A stretch of DNA of 64,000 nucleotides from Pseudoscleropodium purum (lineage: Eukaryota > Streptophyta > Bryopsida > Hypnales > Brachytheciaceae): NCBI GenBank assembly GCA_963969395.1, contig OZ017802.1:4466501-4530500 (forward strand), written 5' to 3'. Under the pieces are notes generated by a model. That model searched no databases. It had not been told where the DNA came from and saw only the letters and a program-made list of their open reading frames with translations. A program made the position numbers and the translations under genes. Each line of letters opens with the position of its first letter. Within the stretch, counting starts at the first letter, position 1. Positions 62,301 through 64,000 of this stretch are shown one piece after another.

Positions 62301-64000
62301 GCTTTTGAGCTGAGAAACTTGAACAAACTACTATTACTATCCTCCATTTTCAAGTAATCCGCTGGGGCCAATACAGTTTTCGAGAGGTTCCCTTCTGGTA
62401 AGTACGATAGAATTTGATAGATAAAAGTAAGCCATAATGGAGAAAGATAGTCATTAGCTGGCTTCACGAGGGGTAAAACTGCAAGAACCATCTGTTGAAC
62501 CTGCAATCAGAAGTAAAAATAGTTGATAATTTTACAGCAGGAAATACCTTGACCCAGCTCGGACACTTTATGCAGCAAGAAAGTAAGTAGTGAACAACAC
62601 CTACAGAGACAATTTCAATATATAACCTGACTTATTGGTGCCAAGTCTCCTGGAGGTGCTGGGATCCAAACAAATAGATCCACCAAAACCAGCAATCGCA
62701 AATAACAACTTGTTGAGAATAATAGATGTCCGTTACAATAGAGATCACCTGCAGTCAACAAGACATTTCACCTATTAAGGAGAATAATGATATGACAGCT
62801 ATACTTAGGCATCGCCACTACAAACATTCATGCGAAATGAGGTTTAGGTCACAACAAAAACGAAGGTCATACGTTTGTGTTAAGAGTGAGAACACGTACA
62901 CAGGCTTTGAAGCAGTTCCTTTTGAGCCTTCGGAACCACCCGGCTGTCGGGTTGAACAGCACTTGGTACTATTGATTCATACATTGAAAATGCAGCCTCA
63001 AAATAGTGAGGAGGCAAGTTATCCTGAAAGATACAGGAGCACACGATTGAACAGAAGTCTACAGAAGATATCAATCAAAGTGTGCACGACTCTAGTACAC
63101 ATTGCAGCGACAGTCGGAGAACATGGCTGGTTGGCTAGTTGAACGAACATCTGAATCCCTTTTCAATATCATCAAGTGTGCAGGTTGGTTTATTCTGATG
63201 AATCTCATTTTTAGTGGAGCATTTTCAGTTGAGCTGTATGAAACGATATCATCGCCCAAAACATAAGACACTTCCGGCTTCTTACATATGGCTGTACTCA
63301 CTAAAAGCAATAACAGCAACATATGGAAAATACAAGGAACAGAATGGAGGATACATTCAATGAAAATATTACTACCTTAGCAGCATGAGAAATAAGAAGA
63401 GGATTGAGGGACGCAATCGCAGCCAGGGACACCTCCTTGCTGCCATTCACAATACTCTCCCCAATAAATGCAAGAAGTATCGTCCATCCTGCAAGCACAA
63501 GAGGACCATCCATATTCAGTTCAACCGGACACAAGTTTGCTTATAAAATCAACAAACTCCAGGAGAAGACACCTCAAATTTTTCCTCACTTAGAATGGAA
63601 GTTAGCAGGCGGTCCTGTATCTTCGAAGAAACACTTACGATTCTTGAAATCGCTTAGGCTTTGAAAAACTTTGAAATAAGATTTCAAAAGACGACTCGTG
63701 CCACTGAGCATCAAGACCAGAGTTTCGTCCCATTGCTTCTGAGCTGTGTTCCGACTATCAATCAAAGAGAACATAATGTCAATGCCGCTGGTTTAAGATT
63801 TGGGCAGACCTAGCACAGAAGAAAGGTTCTAGAGGCATTCTAGAAACATTCCATTTGTTCAATATGTTACGTTGGTTAAGAGGCCACACATAAGATAAAA
63901 AAGAACCCTTGGTTCCACGTTGGTAGCAAAAAAAAATTCGAAAGAAGACAATCCAATGAAGTTGAGTACAAATGACGGGCAGCAGAAAAAATACCTGTGA
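59309..64000 (-). CDS. MON2: MON2 homologue, C-terminal part, eleven exons, runs off the right edge
   Basis: MON2 is a large HEAT-repeat protein of the Golgi and trans-Golgi network, related to the BIG/GBF Arf exchange factors but without a Sec7 domain. It works with DOP1 in membrane trafficking. Exons, 5' to 3' on the minus strand: 63995-64000 (partial), 63639-63754, 63376-63488, 62900-63023, 62627-62748, 62043-62500, 61505-61853, 60828-60967, 60392-60513, 59462-59732, 59309-59378. All introns are GT-AG and every junction phase fits, giving the last 629 residues. Matches to the plant MON2 C-terminal half include NTAQKQWDETLVL, NGSKEVSLAAI, RFWKEVADVYDKFMVGACGRA, DAPRE followed by VLHHLVGVVDQCAARTSALP, and LLPAHCGRFSLSCLEKLFSL. 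A linker in the 62043-62500 exon is Ser-rich and low in conservation. The last exon (ending VRQ, stop at 59309-59311) is the least conserved and the least certain. Confidence 0.94.

Overview
The window is plant nuclear DNA. Four multi-domain land-plant genes sit as islands of higher GC in a very AT-rich background that is mostly repeats and decayed mobile DNA. Intron borders are ordinary GT-AG. The proteins have clear flowering-plant counterparts, but the exact lineage cannot be fixed from the sequence. No rRNA, tRNA, CRISPR, organelle insert or intact autonomous transposon was recognised.

Layout: 1-5.4 kb holds AT-rich repeats, including a degenerate tandem and inverted repeat family. 5.4-6.9 kb is a CpG-dense leader. 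6,893-13,087 (+) encodes a UPL5-type HECT ubiquitin ligase in seven exons, with a foldback element in its longest intron. 13.9-28.3 kb is gene-poor and contains a TTAA-flanked element, several direct repeats and an (AT)n tract. 28,702-31,277 (+) encodes a two-domain phytocystatin in four exons with an N-terminal membrane segment; tandem G-box/ABRE-like motifs lie upstream. 31.3-55.6 kb is gene-poor again. It holds five related palindromic foldback elements of about 350 bp (four of them within two kilobase-scale tandem duplications), a 30-bp minisatellite, a 60-bp tandem repeat, a probable relic of a 3-methyladenine DNA glycosylase gene, and two inverted copies of a GC-rich hAT-type element with intact 8-bp target duplications. 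56,346-57,419 (+) is a single-exon TAF15b-like RNA-binding protein (RanBP2 zinc finger plus RRM). 59,309-64,000 (-) is the C-terminal part of MON2 in eleven exons, running off the right edge.

The four genes are not one pathway: ubiquitin ligation, protease inhibition, RNA binding/transcription and Golgi trafficking. They look like ordinary neighbouring plant genes. All exon borders given were found by eye from splice consensus, phase continuity and remembered family conservation; no alignment or transcript data were used. No new multi-gene system was found. The strongest unusual signals are the foldback cluster and the GC-rich hAT pair.
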